NCBI GenBank assembly: GCA_023402845.1
Contig: JAEYFP010000039.1
Span: forward strand, 82,112 to 146,111
Source of the DNA: Bacillota bacterium
GTDB taxonomy: Bacteria; Bacillota; Clostridia; Lachnospirales; Lachnospiraceae
Length of the DNA stretch: 64,000 nucleotides
Direction: 5' to 3'
Positions 9,600 through 19,548 of the stretch are shown piece by piece. A model generated the notes under the pieces. The model did no database searches and was not told the DNA's origin. It was given only the letters and a program-made list of their open reading frames with translations. Positions within the stretch are counted from its first letter, which is position 1, and every line of letters starts with the position of its first letter. Both the position numbers and the translations under genes were made by a program.

Positions 9600-9652
9600 G
9601 CCCCAATCCTGAAGTCAGTGTAAAACGAAGCTTAACAGGCTGGGGCAATTTC
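9600..9652 (+). terminator. Hairpin between permease and sensor kinase genes
   Basis: TGCCCCAATCCTG (9600-9612) pairs with CAGGCTGGGGCA (9637-9648), about 11 bp with one bulge and a 24-base loop, followed by ATTT. It lies in the 132-base gap before the sensor kinase and may partly separate transport and regulatory transcripts. Confidence 0.45.
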
Positions 9653-9710
9653 TGCGATCAAACAAAGGAAACGTCTGGTTGGTGTATTTTGGTAAAGGAG
9701 AGAATAAATA

Positions 9711-11477
9711 ATGAAATTCCGAAAGAAAATAATGATGGTATATTTGATTTTTTCTCTGTTTGCCTCTGTGACTATTGGCTGTATGTATTACATTTTTAGT
9801 GTTCATTACTATAAAGAAAAAGAATATATCAATGTGCAGACAATTGCGCGTGTAAAATTACAGCAGATGGAAGATGTAATTTCAAATATGTCATTTGTAA
9901 TTAAGTATTTTCTTTCGGATGTAGAGGTGCTGGATGCATTGCAGGGATTTTCCAATCTGGATAAAAACAGCGAAGCTTCCTTTTATTATGATGATTCTAC
10001 AACGATCATCCGAAAAAAGCTCACATCCTATTATTTGATAGATGAGTTTAATCAGGTGATTGTGTTCAATAAAAAAGGAAATGTGTTTTCCAATACTAAT
10101 TATGGAGACCGCATATTAAATCCGGAGAGAAATTACTTTAATTATCCGTGGCTGCAAAATGTGAGCAATCAAGGTGGAAAAAATGTAATACTTGGGCTGC
10201 ATGAAGATAACTGGGCGCTTCAGAAATCAACAAATGTGATTTCCCTTGTAAAAGAAATACAGGGTATGAATATGGGGTACATCGAGGTTCAGCAGGATAA
10301 AACAAAATTAGATGAAATATTTGCACAGACAGATGGAATGACCTTTCTGGTTTATGATGTAAATGGAAATGTGATTTATCAGGAAGAGGAAGCGATTGAT
10401 GCAGATTATTATTATAAGGAAATGCAAAAAAATAATTTTTCAAAGGATACCATTACATCCCCTGATGGAGAACAGCAGCAGAGTGCTTTTTTGAAAAGTG
10501 ATCTATATGATTTTGTGATTCTCACAGTAGAAAACAGTGAGATCAGCAACTATGCAATTCGGGAAGTACTTCCGGTTTCATTGACGATTATGCTGGGAAT
10601 GCTCCTTTTTTCTATTGGTTATGTATATATGACTTCTACCAGGCTGACAAAACCAATCAGGCAGCTTCAGACTTTTATAGAAGCTACTTACTTGGATAAT
10701 ATCGGGGAAGAAATTTCAGAAGAGATTGAAAATGATGAGATAGAATCTCTTTATATGTCCTATCAGAAAACAGTAGAACGTTTGAATGAATCCATGAAAA
10801 AAGAACAGCAGATTTCCATGATTCAGTTATGTGCACAGATGGATCTTTTACAGGCACAGGTCAATCCTCATTTTATTTATAATGTATTAAATGTAATTTC
10901 TAATCGTGGACTGATGTTAAATGATGAAAAGATTTGTGAAATCTGTGGTACATTAGCCGGCATTTTAAGGTATTCTACCGATACGAGGGAAAAGAGTGCA
11001 ACTGTGCAGGAGGAGGTAGAATATCTAAGCAGGTATATGAATTTGATGAAGGAACGCTATAGCTATAAGCTTCTATACAATATCCGCGTTGATCAGGCTA
11101 TTCTCGAAAAGAAATTGCCGAAGATCGTACTGCAGCAAATTGTGGAAAATGCCATTGTGCACGGTTATGAAAAATCTAAAAAAACAATGGAAATTCAAAT
11201 TAGAGGATATTCAGATTGCGGCTGGTATTTAAGTGTAAAGGATAATGGAGAGGGAATTGGACAGGAGAAACTAAAAGAAATAGAGAACACTTTGGAGCAA
11301 ACAAGAATTAAGCTATCCACGAACAGAGACAATGTAGAACTCGGTATCGGCGGCATGGGGTTGATTAATACTTATGCACGCCTATATTTGCTATATAAAG
11401 AAGCATTGGTATTTCATATCTATTCTGATCACGGAAAAGGAACAGAGGTTGTGTTTGGGGTAAAGGAGGAGGTTTGA
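9711..11477 (+). CDS. Sensor histidine kinase, YesM family
   Basis: A 588-residue membrane kinase. Transmembrane helix at ~7-29, extracellular Cache-like sensor (~30-285), second helix at ~287-310, HAMP (~311-365), then the YesM-type His_kinase domain with the phosphorylatable His in QVNPHFIYN (residue ~389). The ATPase lid has the N box (VENAIVHGY), DNGEGIG and GIGGMGLINTYARL. The ribosome site AAAGGAGAG is 8 bases upstream of the ATG. It ends one base before the response regulator, so the two are translated together. YesM/YesN pairs beside CUT1 importers usually sense plant polysaccharide fragments or the binding protein loaded with them, and switch on the adjacent operon. Confidence 0.93.
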   Translation: MKFRKKIMMVYLIFSLFASVTIGCMYYIFSVHYYKEKEYINVQTIARVKLQQMEDVISNMSFVIKYFLSDVEVLDALQGFSNLDKNSEASFYYDDSTTIIRKKLTSYYLIDEFNQVIVFNKKGNVFSNTNYGDRILNPERNYFNYPWLQNVSNQGGKNVILGLHEDNWALQKSTNVISLVKEIQGMNMGYIEVQQDKTKLDEIFAQTDGMTFLVYDVNGNVIYQEEEAIDADYYYKEMQKNNFSKDTITSPDGEQQQSAFLKSDLYDFVILTVENSEISNYAIREVLPVSLTIMLGMLLFSIGYVYMTSTRLTKPIRQLQTFIEATYLDNIGEEISEEIENDEIESLYMSYQKTVERLNESMKKEQQISMIQLCAQMDLLQAQVNPHFIYNVLNVISNRGLMLNDEKICEICGTLAGILRYSTDTREKSATVQEEVEYLSRYMNLMKERYSYKLLYNIRVDQAILEKKLPKIVLQQIVENAIVHGYEKSKKTMEIQIRGYSDCGWYLSVKDNGEGIGQEKLKEIENTLEQTRIKLSTNRDNVELGIGGMGLINTYARLYLLYKEALVFHIYSDHGKGTEVVFGVKEEV

Positions 11478-11478
11478 A

Positions 11479-12978
11479 GTGTATAAAGTATTAGTTGTTG
11501 ATGATGAACCTACGGGCTTGAATCATGTATGTATGATTTTAGAAAAAAAATGCCCTCAGTATGAAATTATGGCTACAGCAGAAAATGGGTTAGAGGCACT
11601 TGAACTGATTCAAAAAGAACAGCCTGACATGTTAATTGCAGATATCAGCATGCCGATTGTAGATGGTATTACACTGGTGGAAAAAGTCAAAGTTATGTAC
11701 CCGGATATTCTTTCTGTCATTGTTACGGGGTATACAGAGTTTGAATATGCCAAAAGAGCCATGAAAGCAAATGTCTGTGATTACTTATTAAAACCGTTGG
11801 TTCCCTCAGAAATGCAGAATTTATTGAATGATTTGGCACAAGAAATAGAAAAGCTCTTTTATGAAAAAAGAAAGAATATCCTGCGTGACTTATGCAACAA
11901 GAGGAATGCCTCTAACGATGTTGTTCCGATTGAAAGATATTTTGAAACAGGGCAGTATTATGCAGTACTTATCAGGCACAATGGATTAATGCACCGCTAC
12001 CTGCACAAAGGCGGTTTTGAAATTTTCTCAATGGAAGAAGAAAAGATATATTGTTACGGAAGAGATGAAATGGAGGCGCTTTATTTAATACCACTGAAAT
12101 TGATGATACAGATGAATCTAAAAAAAACGGTGGAAAAGCTGTATGAAAAAGAAGAAAAGCAGCATCGGGGTGCCTATATAACAGAGGTAGTCTATGATAC
12201 GTCTTTTTCACTAAATACACTTTATGAAGTGGCCGGGAAGATATACAGGAAATTAGAAGGTTCCATTATCATCGGAAAAAATCAAATTATTTGGGAATCA
12301 GAAAAAATACAGGTAAAAGGAAGAACCATTCAAGAACGAAAATCATTGGAGCATGTAGAATATCTGATTCGTCATTGTGATAAGAACAATTTATTATCTG
12401 AGATTAAGAATCTGTTTGCAATATGGGAACAGGAAGAACACACACAGATTTATATTGAAACAAATGTAAAATATATTTTTCGTTTAATTATTGATTGTTT
12501 TCAGATTGATGTTGCCTTTTCAGAACTGGAGTTTTGGATTGATGATGCATTTTACTATGCCTCTAATATGAAGGAGCTGGAAAATAATATCGAGGCTTCC
12601 ATCCGCCAATGTATTCCGGATCTGGAAAAGGAAAATATTGATAATAAGGAATTGTTATTTCGATCAATTCTTTCCTATTTGGAAAAGCATCTGGATGAAC
12701 CCTTATCGTTAGGAATTATGTGCAAGGAATTTGGGGTTTCACAAACGTATTTAAGCAGAATGTTTCGCAGCTATCTGGATACTTCCTTCAGTAATTATCT
12801 AACCGAAGCAAGAATTCAGAGGGCCCAGGAGATTATGAAGGAAGGACGCGACACCTATATTAAAGATGTCGCAGAACGATGCGGATACAGCGATCAGTTT
12901 TATTTTAGCAGGATATTCAGATCAGTGACAGGACTATGCCCGAGAGAATTTATTATGAAACTATCTGAGCAGAACTAA
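11479..12978 (+). CDS. Response regulator with AraC-type DNA-binding domain (YesN family)
   Basis: A 499-residue regulator. The receiver domain (1-~120) has the acidic pocket Asp8/Asp9, phospho-acceptor Asp55 (LIADISMP) and the conserved Lys in LLKPL. A long central linker (~125-395) precedes two AraC helix-turn-helix motifs (LGIMCKEFGVSQTYLSRMFR and VAERCGYSDQFYFSRIFR). It is the partner of the adjacent sensor kinase and the probable activator of the surrounding transport and catabolic genes. The rhamnosidase gene starts only 22 bases downstream, so regulator and first catabolic enzyme are likely on one transcript. Confidence 0.94.
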   Translation: MYKVLVVDDEPTGLNHVCMILEKKCPQYEIMATAENGLEALELIQKEQPDMLIADISMPIVDGITLVEKVKVMYPDILSVIVTGYTEFEYAKRAMKANVCDYLLKPLVPSEMQNLLNDLAQEIEKLFYEKRKNILRDLCNKRNASNDVVPIERYFETGQYYAVLIRHNGLMHRYLHKGGFEIFSMEEEKIYCYGRDEMEALYLIPLKLMIQMNLKKTVEKLYEKEEKQHRGAYITEVVYDTSFSLNTLYEVAGKIYRKLEGSIIIGKNQIIWESEKIQVKGRTIQERKSLEHVEYLIRHCDKNNLLSEIKNLFAIWEQEEHTQIYIETNVKYIFRLIIDCFQIDVAFSELEFWIDDAFYYASNMKELENNIEASIRQCIPDLEKENIDNKELLFRSILSYLEKHLDEPLSLGIMCKEFGVSQTYLSRMFRSYLDTSFSNYLTEARIQRAQEIMKEGRDTYIKDVAERCGYSDQFYFSRIFRSVTGLCPREFIMKLSEQN

Positions 12979-13000
12979 AAGAAAAGGAGAAGTTATTATT

Positions 13001-15808
13001 ATGATGATTAATAAAATGAAAATCAATCATCTGGTTAATCCGATTGGTTTTGATATGGAAATCCCTGTTTTATCATGGGTAGTTGAAGAGAGCACTGGAA
13101 AAAGGCAGGAAAAGTCCCGTATCCAAGTGGCGGAAGATGAGGAATTCAGTAAAGTTGTCTATGACAGTGGAGAAAGAATGGATCTGAACAGTAATGCGTT
13201 TAGACTGCCGGTTAAATTGCGTTTCGAGCAGAGATATTTCTGGAAAGTAACTGTTTGGGCAGATAATGGCGATCATGCGAGCAGTGATGTTGCCTACTTT
13301 GAAACAGCAAAAAAAGATATATGGGAAGCTGATTGGATTACACCTAAGGCAGAAAAGGATGTACAAGTTACTTTGTTTACAGAATTTGAAGTGACTAAGC
13401 CCGTAGAACATGCCCGTATGTATATGACAGGATTCGGGGTATATGAGCTGTATGTAAATGGAAACAAGCAGGGGGATGAATGCTTACTGCCGGGATTTCA
13501 TGATTATAGATCGTGGTATCAGTACCAGACCTTTGCGCCCGAGTTGAAGCAGGGGACAAACCGGATAGAAATTATGCTCGGGGACGGTTGGTATAAGGGT
13601 AATTTTGGATTACGTGTGCAGTATGAAAACTATGGTGACAGACTGGCATGTATCGGAGAATTGATAATTTCTTATACGGACGGCACAAGCGAAAAGATCG
13701 TAACAAATACAAAATGGCAGGCAAAAAGGCATTTTGTAATTAACAGCGGTATCTATTGCGGGGAAACACAGAATATGCTGATTGATGCAAGCGAACGATA
13801 TGAAACGGAAATAATTGCGCTTGACAAGAAAAAACTAAAACCCCGCCTAAGCCCTAAAATAAGAGTACAGGAGAAGCTTCAGCCAATTGATATTTTGTAT
13901 ACGCCGAAGGGTGAAGTTGTGTTGGATATGGGGCAGAATATGGTTGGATGGCTTTCCTTCCGTTCTGCGCAGCCGAAGGGAGCAAAGATTGTATTTCAAT
14001 TTGGTGAAATCTTGCAGGAAGGGAATTTCTACCGCGACAATCTGAGAACAGCAAAGTCAGAATTTGTGTACTATTCTGATGGAAAAGAACGAGAGGTAAG
14101 AGAGTATTTTACATTTCATGGCTTTCGCTATGTGAAAATATCAGGATGGGAAGGGGAAATAAACAAGGCGGATTTTTGCGGTCTCGTAATTTACTCGGAT
14201 ATGGAGGAGACGGGATGGATAGAAACCTCAAATGATTTGGTAAATCAATTGTTCCGGAATGCAAAATGGGGACAGAAAGGGAATTTCCTGGATGTACCGA
14301 CTGACTGCCCACAGCGGGATGAACGCATGGGCTGGACCGGTGATGCACAAATTTTTAGCGGAACAGCGCTGTTTAATATGGATGCCTATGCTTTTTATCG
14401 TAAATATGGCAGAGACTTAAGCGGAGAACAAGAAAGAAAAAATGGAGGGGTTCCAAATGTAGTGCCTTCCGGACATTACATAGGAGAAAACGCAACAGCC
14501 TGGGGAGATGCCGCAACCGTAATACCATGGAATGTGTACTTACATAGCGGAGATTCTGAAATTTTGGAAAGACAATATGATAGTATGAAGGCATGGGTTA
14601 CTTACATGAGAACCCAGGATTTGAATGATGGAAATACGCACCTGTGGAAAACGGGCTTTCATTATGGTGACTGGCTGGCACTGGATGGGAAAGTGAAGGG
14701 AGGCGTCTACGGTGCGACGGAGAATGCATTAATTTCTTCGGCATATTATTATTATTCAACCAGTATTCTTGTGAAAGCGGCAAAAGTTCTTGATAAGAAA
14801 AAGGATGAAGAAAAATATGAAAAATTATTAAAGAAAATACAAAAAGCTTTTATACGGGAATATTTCACCGGTTCGGGACGATTGGCAGTCAATACAACAA
14901 CGGCGCATGTATTGGTGCTTTATATGGGATTGGTTCCTGCTCATGCAGTGGAACGCATCCAACAGGGTTTAAAAGACAAATTAATAAAAAATAATTACCA
15001 TCTTGATACGGGATTTGTAGGCACGCCGTTTCTTTGCAGGGTTCTTTCCGATAATGGGATGAATGACATCGCATATCATCTGCTGTTGGAAAAGGGGTAT
15101 CCCGGATGGCTTTATGAAGTGCTGATGGGGGCCACTACGATTTGGGAAAGATGGGACTCCGTGCTGCCGGATGGAAAAATCAGCGGAACAGAAATGAATT
15201 CGTTAAACCATTATTCCTATGGTGCAATTGTGGAATGGATGTATCGCAATATGCTCGGAATACAGCCTGTGGAAGAAAAGCCGGGATTTAAAAAAATACG
15301 CATTTATCCAAGACCGAGTTACGCGCTGCAGTATGCCCGCGGCAAAGTGCATACAGCAGCGGGGACCGTATGCAGTGAATGGAGATTGGATGAAGATGGA
15401 AGAAAACTGACAATAAAGGTAAGCATACCATTTGATACAACGGCGGAGTTGTTGCTGCCCTATGCACCTGAAAGTGAAATTGAGAAGTTAGAGCAAAGCA
15501 TAAAGACAACGGCAAAATGGAAACAGGAGGGCATCCTGATAGAATTGACTGCAGGCTGCTATGAATTTTCCTATCTATCACAGAAACGTTTTGCGAAATC
15601 ATACAGTATTGACAGTTCAATGGAAGATTTGATGTCTGATGAGGAAGCAAGAAGCATAGTGACAGAGCAGTTTTTGAGTAAATTTATTAAGATTCCTTTT
15701 CAAAAGGAGCTTTCGACATTGAAGGAGCTTATGAATATTCCATTTACATCAATTCCGTTAGAAAATCAAAAGGATATTGACCGCCGGTTGAGAGCAATTA
15801 ATCGATAA
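13001..15808 (+). CDS. GH78 alpha-L-rhamnosidase-like glycoside hydrolase
   Basis: A 935-residue enzyme without signal peptide, so it acts in the cytoplasm on imported glycosides. N-terminal beta-sandwich domains (1-~400, with GFGVYELYVNGNKQG and LGDGWYKGNFG typical of rhamnosidase accessory domains) precede the (alpha/alpha)6 catalytic barrel. The hallmark CPQRDERMGWTGD (residues ~434-446) contains the acidic catalytic loop, and NHYSYGAIVEWMYR (~735) is a second conserved barrel motif. A ~65-residue C-terminal helical extension follows the last beta-domain. GH78 enzymes release L-rhamnose from flavonoid glycosides or pectin side chains. No rhamnose isomerase, kinase or aldolase gene is in this locus, so rhamnose is handled elsewhere or the aglycone is the wanted product. 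Confidence 0.9.
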   Translation: MMINKMKINHLVNPIGFDMEIPVLSWVVEESTGKRQEKSRIQVAEDEEFSKVVYDSGERMDLNSNAFRLPVKLRFEQRYFWKVTVWADNGDHASSDVAYFETAKKDIWEADWITPKAEKDVQVTLFTEFEVTKPVEHARMYMTGFGVYELYVNGNKQGDECLLPGFHDYRSWYQYQTFAPELKQGTNRIEIMLGDGWYKGNFGLRVQYENYGDRLACIGELIISYTDGTSEKIVTNTKWQAKRHFVINSGIYCGETQNMLIDASERYETEIIALDKKKLKPRLSPKIRVQEKLQPIDILYTPKGEVVLDMGQNMVGWLSFRSAQPKGAKIVFQFGEILQEGNFYRDNLRTAKSEFVYYSDGKEREVREYFTFHGFRYVKISGWEGEINKADFCGLVIYSDMEETGWIETSNDLVNQLFRNAKWGQKGNFLDVPTDCPQRDERMGWTGDAQIFSGTALFNMDAYAFYRKYGRDLSGEQERKNGGVPNVVPSGHYIGENATAWGDAATVIPWNVYLHSGDSEILERQYDSMKAWVTYMRTQDLNDGNTHLWKTGFHYGDWLALDGKVKGGVYGATENALISSAYYYYSTSILVKAAKVLDKKKDEEKYEKLLKKIQKAFIREYFTGSGRLAVNTTTAHVLVLYMGLVPAHAVERIQQGLKDKLIKNNYHLDTGFVGTPFLCRVLSDNGMNDIAYHLLLEKGYPGWLYEVLMGATTIWERWDSVLPDGKISGTEMNSLNHYSYGAIVEWMYRNMLGIQPVEEKPGFKKIRIYPRPSYALQYARGKVHTAAGTVCSEWRLDEDGRKLTIKVSIPFDTTAELLLPYAPESEIEKLEQSIKTTAKWKQEGILIELTAGCYEFSYLSQKRFAKSYSIDSSMEDLMSDEEARSIVTEQFLSKFIKIPFQKELSTLKELMNIPFTSIPLENQKDIDRRLRAINR

Positions 15809-15903
15809 ATGCATAAAAATCCATATTCTGAACTTGATATTCTATCCTATTAAAAAAAAAATTATGATACCCTTTATTTACAAAGAAAGCAAGGAGGGTA
15901 ATC

Positions 15904-16728
15904 ATGAATACTAATGAGCTTGAAAAAATAGCTAAGAAATTACGTATGACAGCAGTTGATATGGTGTATAAAGGGAAAGACGGGCACCCGGGTCCGGCTT
16001 TGTCAATTGCCGATATTGTAACCGTTCTATATTTTGATGAAATGAGAATTCGCCCTGAGGAACCTGCATGGGAAGACAGAGACAGATTTATTTTATCAAA
16101 AGGACATGCCTGTCCGATTTATTATGCCGCACTTTCAGAAAGAGGATATTTTGGAACTTCGGTAGAAGATTTTGAGTTGAGAGCGCTTGGATCGAAGTTT
16201 CAAGGTCATCCCGTGATGAACAAAACAAAGGGTGTTGATATGACATCCGGTTCACTTGGTAATGGAATTGCAATTGGGGCGGGAATGGCTCTTGGAGGCA
16301 AGTACAAAAATAAAGACTACAATGTATTTGTCATCGTTGGCGACGGAGAATTACAGGAAGGTGTCTGTTGGGAAGGAGTCAATACGGCGGCGGCACACAG
16401 ATTGGGTAATTTGATTGTATTTGTGGATAAGAACGGATGGCAGAGCGGCGGCAGTGTAGAAGATACAATCGGCAGCAATAATGTAAGTGAGCGATTTGAA
16501 AGCTTCGGGTGGTATACGCAGCAAATTGACGGAAATGATATAGCAGCCATAAAGAATGCGATTGATACCGCAAAGAGGCAGAAGGATAAGCCCAATGTCA
16601 TTGTTTGCGATTGTGTGAAGGGCAAAGGCGTATCCTATATGGAAAATAATAATGCATGGCATAAGGGTGTACCGACGAATGATCAATACGAAGAGGCAGT
16701 AAAAAATCTGGGAGGTGCAGAACAATGA
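15904..16728 (+). CDS. Transketolase, N-terminal (ThDP-binding) subunit
   Basis: A 274-residue half-transketolase. Conserved catalytic HPG (His28), SKGHA (~64) and the thiamine diphosphate motif beginning GDGELQEG (~146) are present. The pyrimidine-binding half is a separate gene that starts with a 4-base ATGA overlap, so the pair is translated together and forms an alpha2beta2 enzyme. Split transketolases of this size occur as a second, dedicated copy in sugar catabolic loci; the characterised example is apulose-4-phosphate transketolase AptA/AptB of apiose degradation. Ribosome site AAGGAGGGT lies 4 bases before the ATG. Its substrate here is inferred from its neighbours (an ApnO-like oxidoisomerase and hydroxypyruvate reductase). 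Confidence 0.93.
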   Translation: MNTNELEKIAKKLRMTAVDMVYKGKDGHPGPALSIADIVTVLYFDEMRIRPEEPAWEDRDRFILSKGHACPIYYAALSERGYFGTSVEDFELRALGSKFQGHPVMNKTKGVDMTSGSLGNGIAIGAGMALGGKYKNKDYNVFVIVGDGELQEGVCWEGVNTAAAHRLGNLIVFVDKNGWQSGGSVEDTIGSNNVSERFESFGWYTQQIDGNDIAAIKNAIDTAKRQKDKPNVIVCDCVKGKGVSYMENNNAWHKGVPTNDQYEEAVKNLGGAEQ

Positions 16729-17666
16729 GAGTATATAAAGGAACAAGAGAAGCTTTTGCACAGGCACTGATTGATCTGGCCGCGAAAGATAACCGAATCA
16801 TGTTTGTATCTCCCGACTCATTAAAAGCAATGAGAGCGACTTCATTTGCAGAACAATTTCCAAATCAGTATATAGAAACTGGTATTGCAGAGCAGGGAGC
16901 AGTAGATACAGCTGCAGGTTTAGCAGCTTCGGGTCTGATTCCGTTTGTAGGGACTTATGCAGGTTTTTTAACAATGAGAGCATGTGAACAAATGAGGACA
17001 TTTGTTTCGTATCCCAATTTAAATGTAAAGTTTTTGGGAATTAATGCCGGACTTATCGGAGGAGAAAGAGAAGGTGTTACACATCAGTTCTATGAAGATA
17101 TCGGTATCTTATCAAACATTCCCAATATAACCATCTTTACGCCGGCAGATGCAACCCAGACTTATCAAGCAGTGATAGAAGCCTATCAGACGCCGGGACC
17201 GGTGTACATAAGAGCAGGAAGCGGCAGAGAACCGGATGTATTTTCCGAAGAAACACCTTTCAGTAAAGATGGGATTACGTTATTAGACAAAAGCGGTACG
17301 GATATTTTACTGTTATCAAGCGGCTTTGTACTGGATAGAGTATTAAAGGCGGCGGAAATTTTGAAAGAGTGCAGGATTGGTGTGACGGTAGGAGATATAA
17401 ACAAAATAAATGCTCCTGATAATCATAAAATTATTGAGGCAATCAGAAGCTGCAAAGCAATTGTAACGATAGAGGATCATAATGTGAATGGCGGACTTGG
17501 GGCCTATATCAGTCGTCTGGTTGTTGAAAATGATCCTAAAAGAGTGGTGCGTATAGGGTTACATACGTTTGGTGAATCCGGACCGGCTAAAGAATTGGCA
17601 GATTATTATGGATTTACACCAGAACAGATAGCAGCGGCGGCAAAGGAACTGTTTCAGACATTGTAA
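16725..17666 (+). CDS. Transketolase, C-terminal (pyrimidine-binding) subunit
   Basis: A 313-residue partner of the preceding half-transketolase. The catalytic Glu that activates thiamine diphosphate lies in IETGIAEQGAVD (~residues 46-57), and the GEREGVTHQFYEDIGIL stretch is the usual substrate-loop region of split transketolases. A C-terminal transketolase domain follows from ~residue 185. The ATG overlaps the previous stop (ATGA). The enzyme moves a two-carbon hydroxyacetyl unit between a ketose-like donor and an aldose phosphate acceptor. It lies 20 bases upstream of the ApnO-like gene in the same operon. Confidence 0.93.
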   Translation: MRVYKGTREAFAQALIDLAAKDNRIMFVSPDSLKAMRATSFAEQFPNQYIETGIAEQGAVDTAAGLAASGLIPFVGTYAGFLTMRACEQMRTFVSYPNLNVKFLGINAGLIGGEREGVTHQFYEDIGILSNIPNITIFTPADATQTYQAVIEAYQTPGPVYIRAGSGREPDVFSEETPFSKDGITLLDKSGTDILLLSSGFVLDRVLKAAEILKECRIGVTVGDINKINAPDNHKIIEAIRSCKAIVTIEDHNVNGGLGAYISRLVVENDPKRVVRIGLHTFGESGPAKELADYYGFTPEQIAAAAKELFQTL

Positions 17667-17686
17667 ACGGAAAAGAGGATAACGAT

Positions 17687-18550
17687 ATGAGTAAGATAAT
17701 TGTAAGTGTGATTGGTGCGGGCGGAAAAATGGGAACAAGGACAAGCAATAATCTCGCACTGGCTTCTGAAAAATTTGAATTGCTGTTAGTGGAAGTTTCA
17801 GAGGGTGGAATTAAGAGCATACAAGAACGGGGGTTTGCTGTAACTCCGGTAGAGGAAGCGCTGGAAAAATCAGATGTTGTTGTATTCGCTGTGCCGGATA
17901 CGTTGATTGGACAGCTGTCTGCAGTTTATGTTCCTAAATTAAGAAGCGGCACCGGGTTTCTCATTCTTGATCCTGCGGCAGCTGTTGCGAAGGAATTGAC
18001 ACTGAGAGATGATTGTACCTTTGGCGTGGTTCATCCCTGTCATCCTTCTTATTTTCTGGATCAGGATACGGCGGAGGCTCGTCAGGATAGATTTGGCGGC
18101 TGCGGTGGAAAACAGGATATTGTCATGTCAAAGATTCAAGGGGATGATGTTCGCTTTGCACAGTGTGTTGAAGTGGCAAAGCAGATGTTTGCACCTGTGG
18201 AGCATGCTTATGTGATGACAGCAGAGCAGATTGCATTTTTGGAGCCGACATTAGTAGAACTTTTGGGGGCAACCTGTCTTTATGCCATGGCTGAGACCGT
18301 TGAGGAAGCCGTGAAAAGAGGAATCCCTAAAGACGCTGCGGTTTCTTTTCTGACAGGGCATATTTATAATTTGTCGGCAAATTTTCTTGGGTATATCCCG
18401 GGCAATCCACCCGTTTCAGATGCATGTAAGGTAGCGATCGGATTGGGGAACCGTCTGGTTATGCGTGAAGACTGGAAAAATATTTGGAATGATGATATAT
18501 TGAATAAAGTGATAGCAACAATGCTTCACCCAGATGCACCACAGATTTAG
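17687..18550 (+). CDS. NAD-dependent oxidoreductase, ApnO / 6PGDH-C-like family
   Basis: A 287-residue protein with an N-terminal Rossmann fold (SVIGAGGKMGTRTSNNL, residues ~7-23) and an all-helical C-terminal domain resembling 6-phosphogluconate dehydrogenase. The segment HPCHPSYFLDQD (~residues 113-124), the following FGG and the later AEQIAFLEPTLVE match my recollection of the family that contains D-apionate oxidoisomerase ApnO, which oxidises D-apionate and migrates a hydroxymethyl group to give 3-oxo-isoapionate. That assignment is from memory of family motifs, not alignment. It sits between a split transketolase and a hydroxypyruvate reductase/glycerate kinase pair. It could instead be an oxidoreductase for a related branched or linear sugar acid. 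Confidence 0.75.
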   Translation: MSKIIVSVIGAGGKMGTRTSNNLALASEKFELLLVEVSEGGIKSIQERGFAVTPVEEALEKSDVVVFAVPDTLIGQLSAVYVPKLRSGTGFLILDPAAAVAKELTLRDDCTFGVVHPCHPSYFLDQDTAEARQDRFGGCGGKQDIVMSKIQGDDVRFAQCVEVAKQMFAPVEHAYVMTAEQIAFLEPTLVELLGATCLYAMAETVEEAVKRGIPKDAAVSFLTGHIYNLSANFLGYIPGNPPVSDACKVAIGLGNRLVMREDWKNIWNDDILNKVIATMLHPDAPQI

Positions 18551-18576
18551 CAATTTAGTAAGAGAGGATACGAGGT

Positions 18577-19539
18577 ATGAAAATAGTAATTTTGGATGGC
18601 TATACGGAAAATCCCGGAGATTTGAGCTGGAATGGATTTGAGGAGCTGGGTAATTTAACAGTATATGATCGGACACCGGAATCTATGGTAATTGAAAGAA
18701 TCGGTGATGCGGATGCTGTTATAGTGAATAAGACGCCGCTTAGTTCGGAAGTATTTAAAAAGTGCAAAAACATAAGCTATGTCGGCGTGCTGGCAACAGG
18801 CTATAATGTCGTGGATATTCAGGCTGCCAAAGAAAGAAATATTCCGGTATGCAATATACCGACATATGGGACAACGGCAGTATCTCAAATGGTTTTTGCT
18901 CTGCTTCTGGAGGTTTGCCATCATGTAGCGGAACATTCTGAATCAGTAAAAATGGGAGAATGGAGTAACAATAAGGATTGGTGCTATTGGAAATCGCCGC
19001 TGATTGAGTTGGCAGGGAAGACAATGGGAATTCTCGGATTTGGAAGAATCGGACAGCTGACGGGTCAAATTGCAAAAGCATTTGGTATGAAGGTACTGGC
19101 GTATGACAGTTATGAAACGGCAGCAGGGAAAGAAATTGCTGAATATGTTTCTTTAGAAAAATTATTTGAAGAATCCGATGTGATTTCGCTTCATTGTCCG
19201 CTGTTTGATGCTACAAAGGGAATTATTAATCAGGAAAGTATTCAAAAAATGAAAGATGGTGTGATTCTGATTAATACGAGCCGTGGTCCTCTCATTGATG
19301 AAGACGCTCTTGCAGATGCGCTCAAAAGCGGAAAGGTATACGCTGCCTGCTGCGATGTGGTTTCAACGGAGCCGATTCGGGAGGACAACCCGCTTCTTGC
19401 CTGTGAAAATAGTATTTTGACGCCGCATATCGCGTGGGCGCCTAAGGAAAGCAGACAGCGATTGATGGATATTGCGGTTGATAATCTGAGAAGCTATCAG
19501 ATGGGAACTATAATAAACTCTGTAAATGATGTGAAATAG
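18577..19539 (+). CDS. D-2-hydroxyacid dehydrogenase (glycerate dehydrogenase / hydroxypyruvate reductase type)
   Basis: A 320-residue cytosolic NAD(P)H-dependent dehydrogenase. The nucleotide-binding motif is GILGFGRIGQ (~residues 150-159); the catalytic triad is visible as Arg in NTSRGPLIDE, Glu in VVSTEP and His in PHIAWAPKESR, the last being the usual glycerate-dehydrogenase form. Expected reaction is hydroxypyruvate to D-glycerate. AGAGAGGA precedes the ATG, 26 bases after the ApnO-like gene, and it is followed within 9 bases by glycerate kinase, which strongly supports glycerate as its product. Confidence 0.88.
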   Translation: MKIVILDGYTENPGDLSWNGFEELGNLTVYDRTPESMVIERIGDADAVIVNKTPLSSEVFKKCKNISYVGVLATGYNVVDIQAAKERNIPVCNIPTYGTTAVSQMVFALLLEVCHHVAEHSESVKMGEWSNNKDWCYWKSPLIELAGKTMGILGFGRIGQLTGQIAKAFGMKVLAYDSYETAAGKEIAEYVSLEKLFEESDVISLHCPLFDATKGIINQESIQKMKDGVILINTSRGPLIDEDALADALKSGKVYAACCDVVSTEPIREDNPLLACENSILTPHIAWAPKESRQRLMDIAVDNLRSYQMGTIINSVNDVK

Positions 19540-19548
19540 GCGGTTAAT

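Noticed and set aside
15831..15868. Promoter TTGATA...TATGAT before the transketolase pair
   Set aside because: The spacer is 23 bases, too long for a sigma-A promoter.
15904..17666. Apulose-4-phosphate transketolase of the non-oxidative apiose route
   Set aside because: The apiose isomerase and apulose kinase needed for that route are not in the locus, whereas an oxidoreductase, hydroxypyruvate reductase and glycerate kinase are. It remains a fallback.
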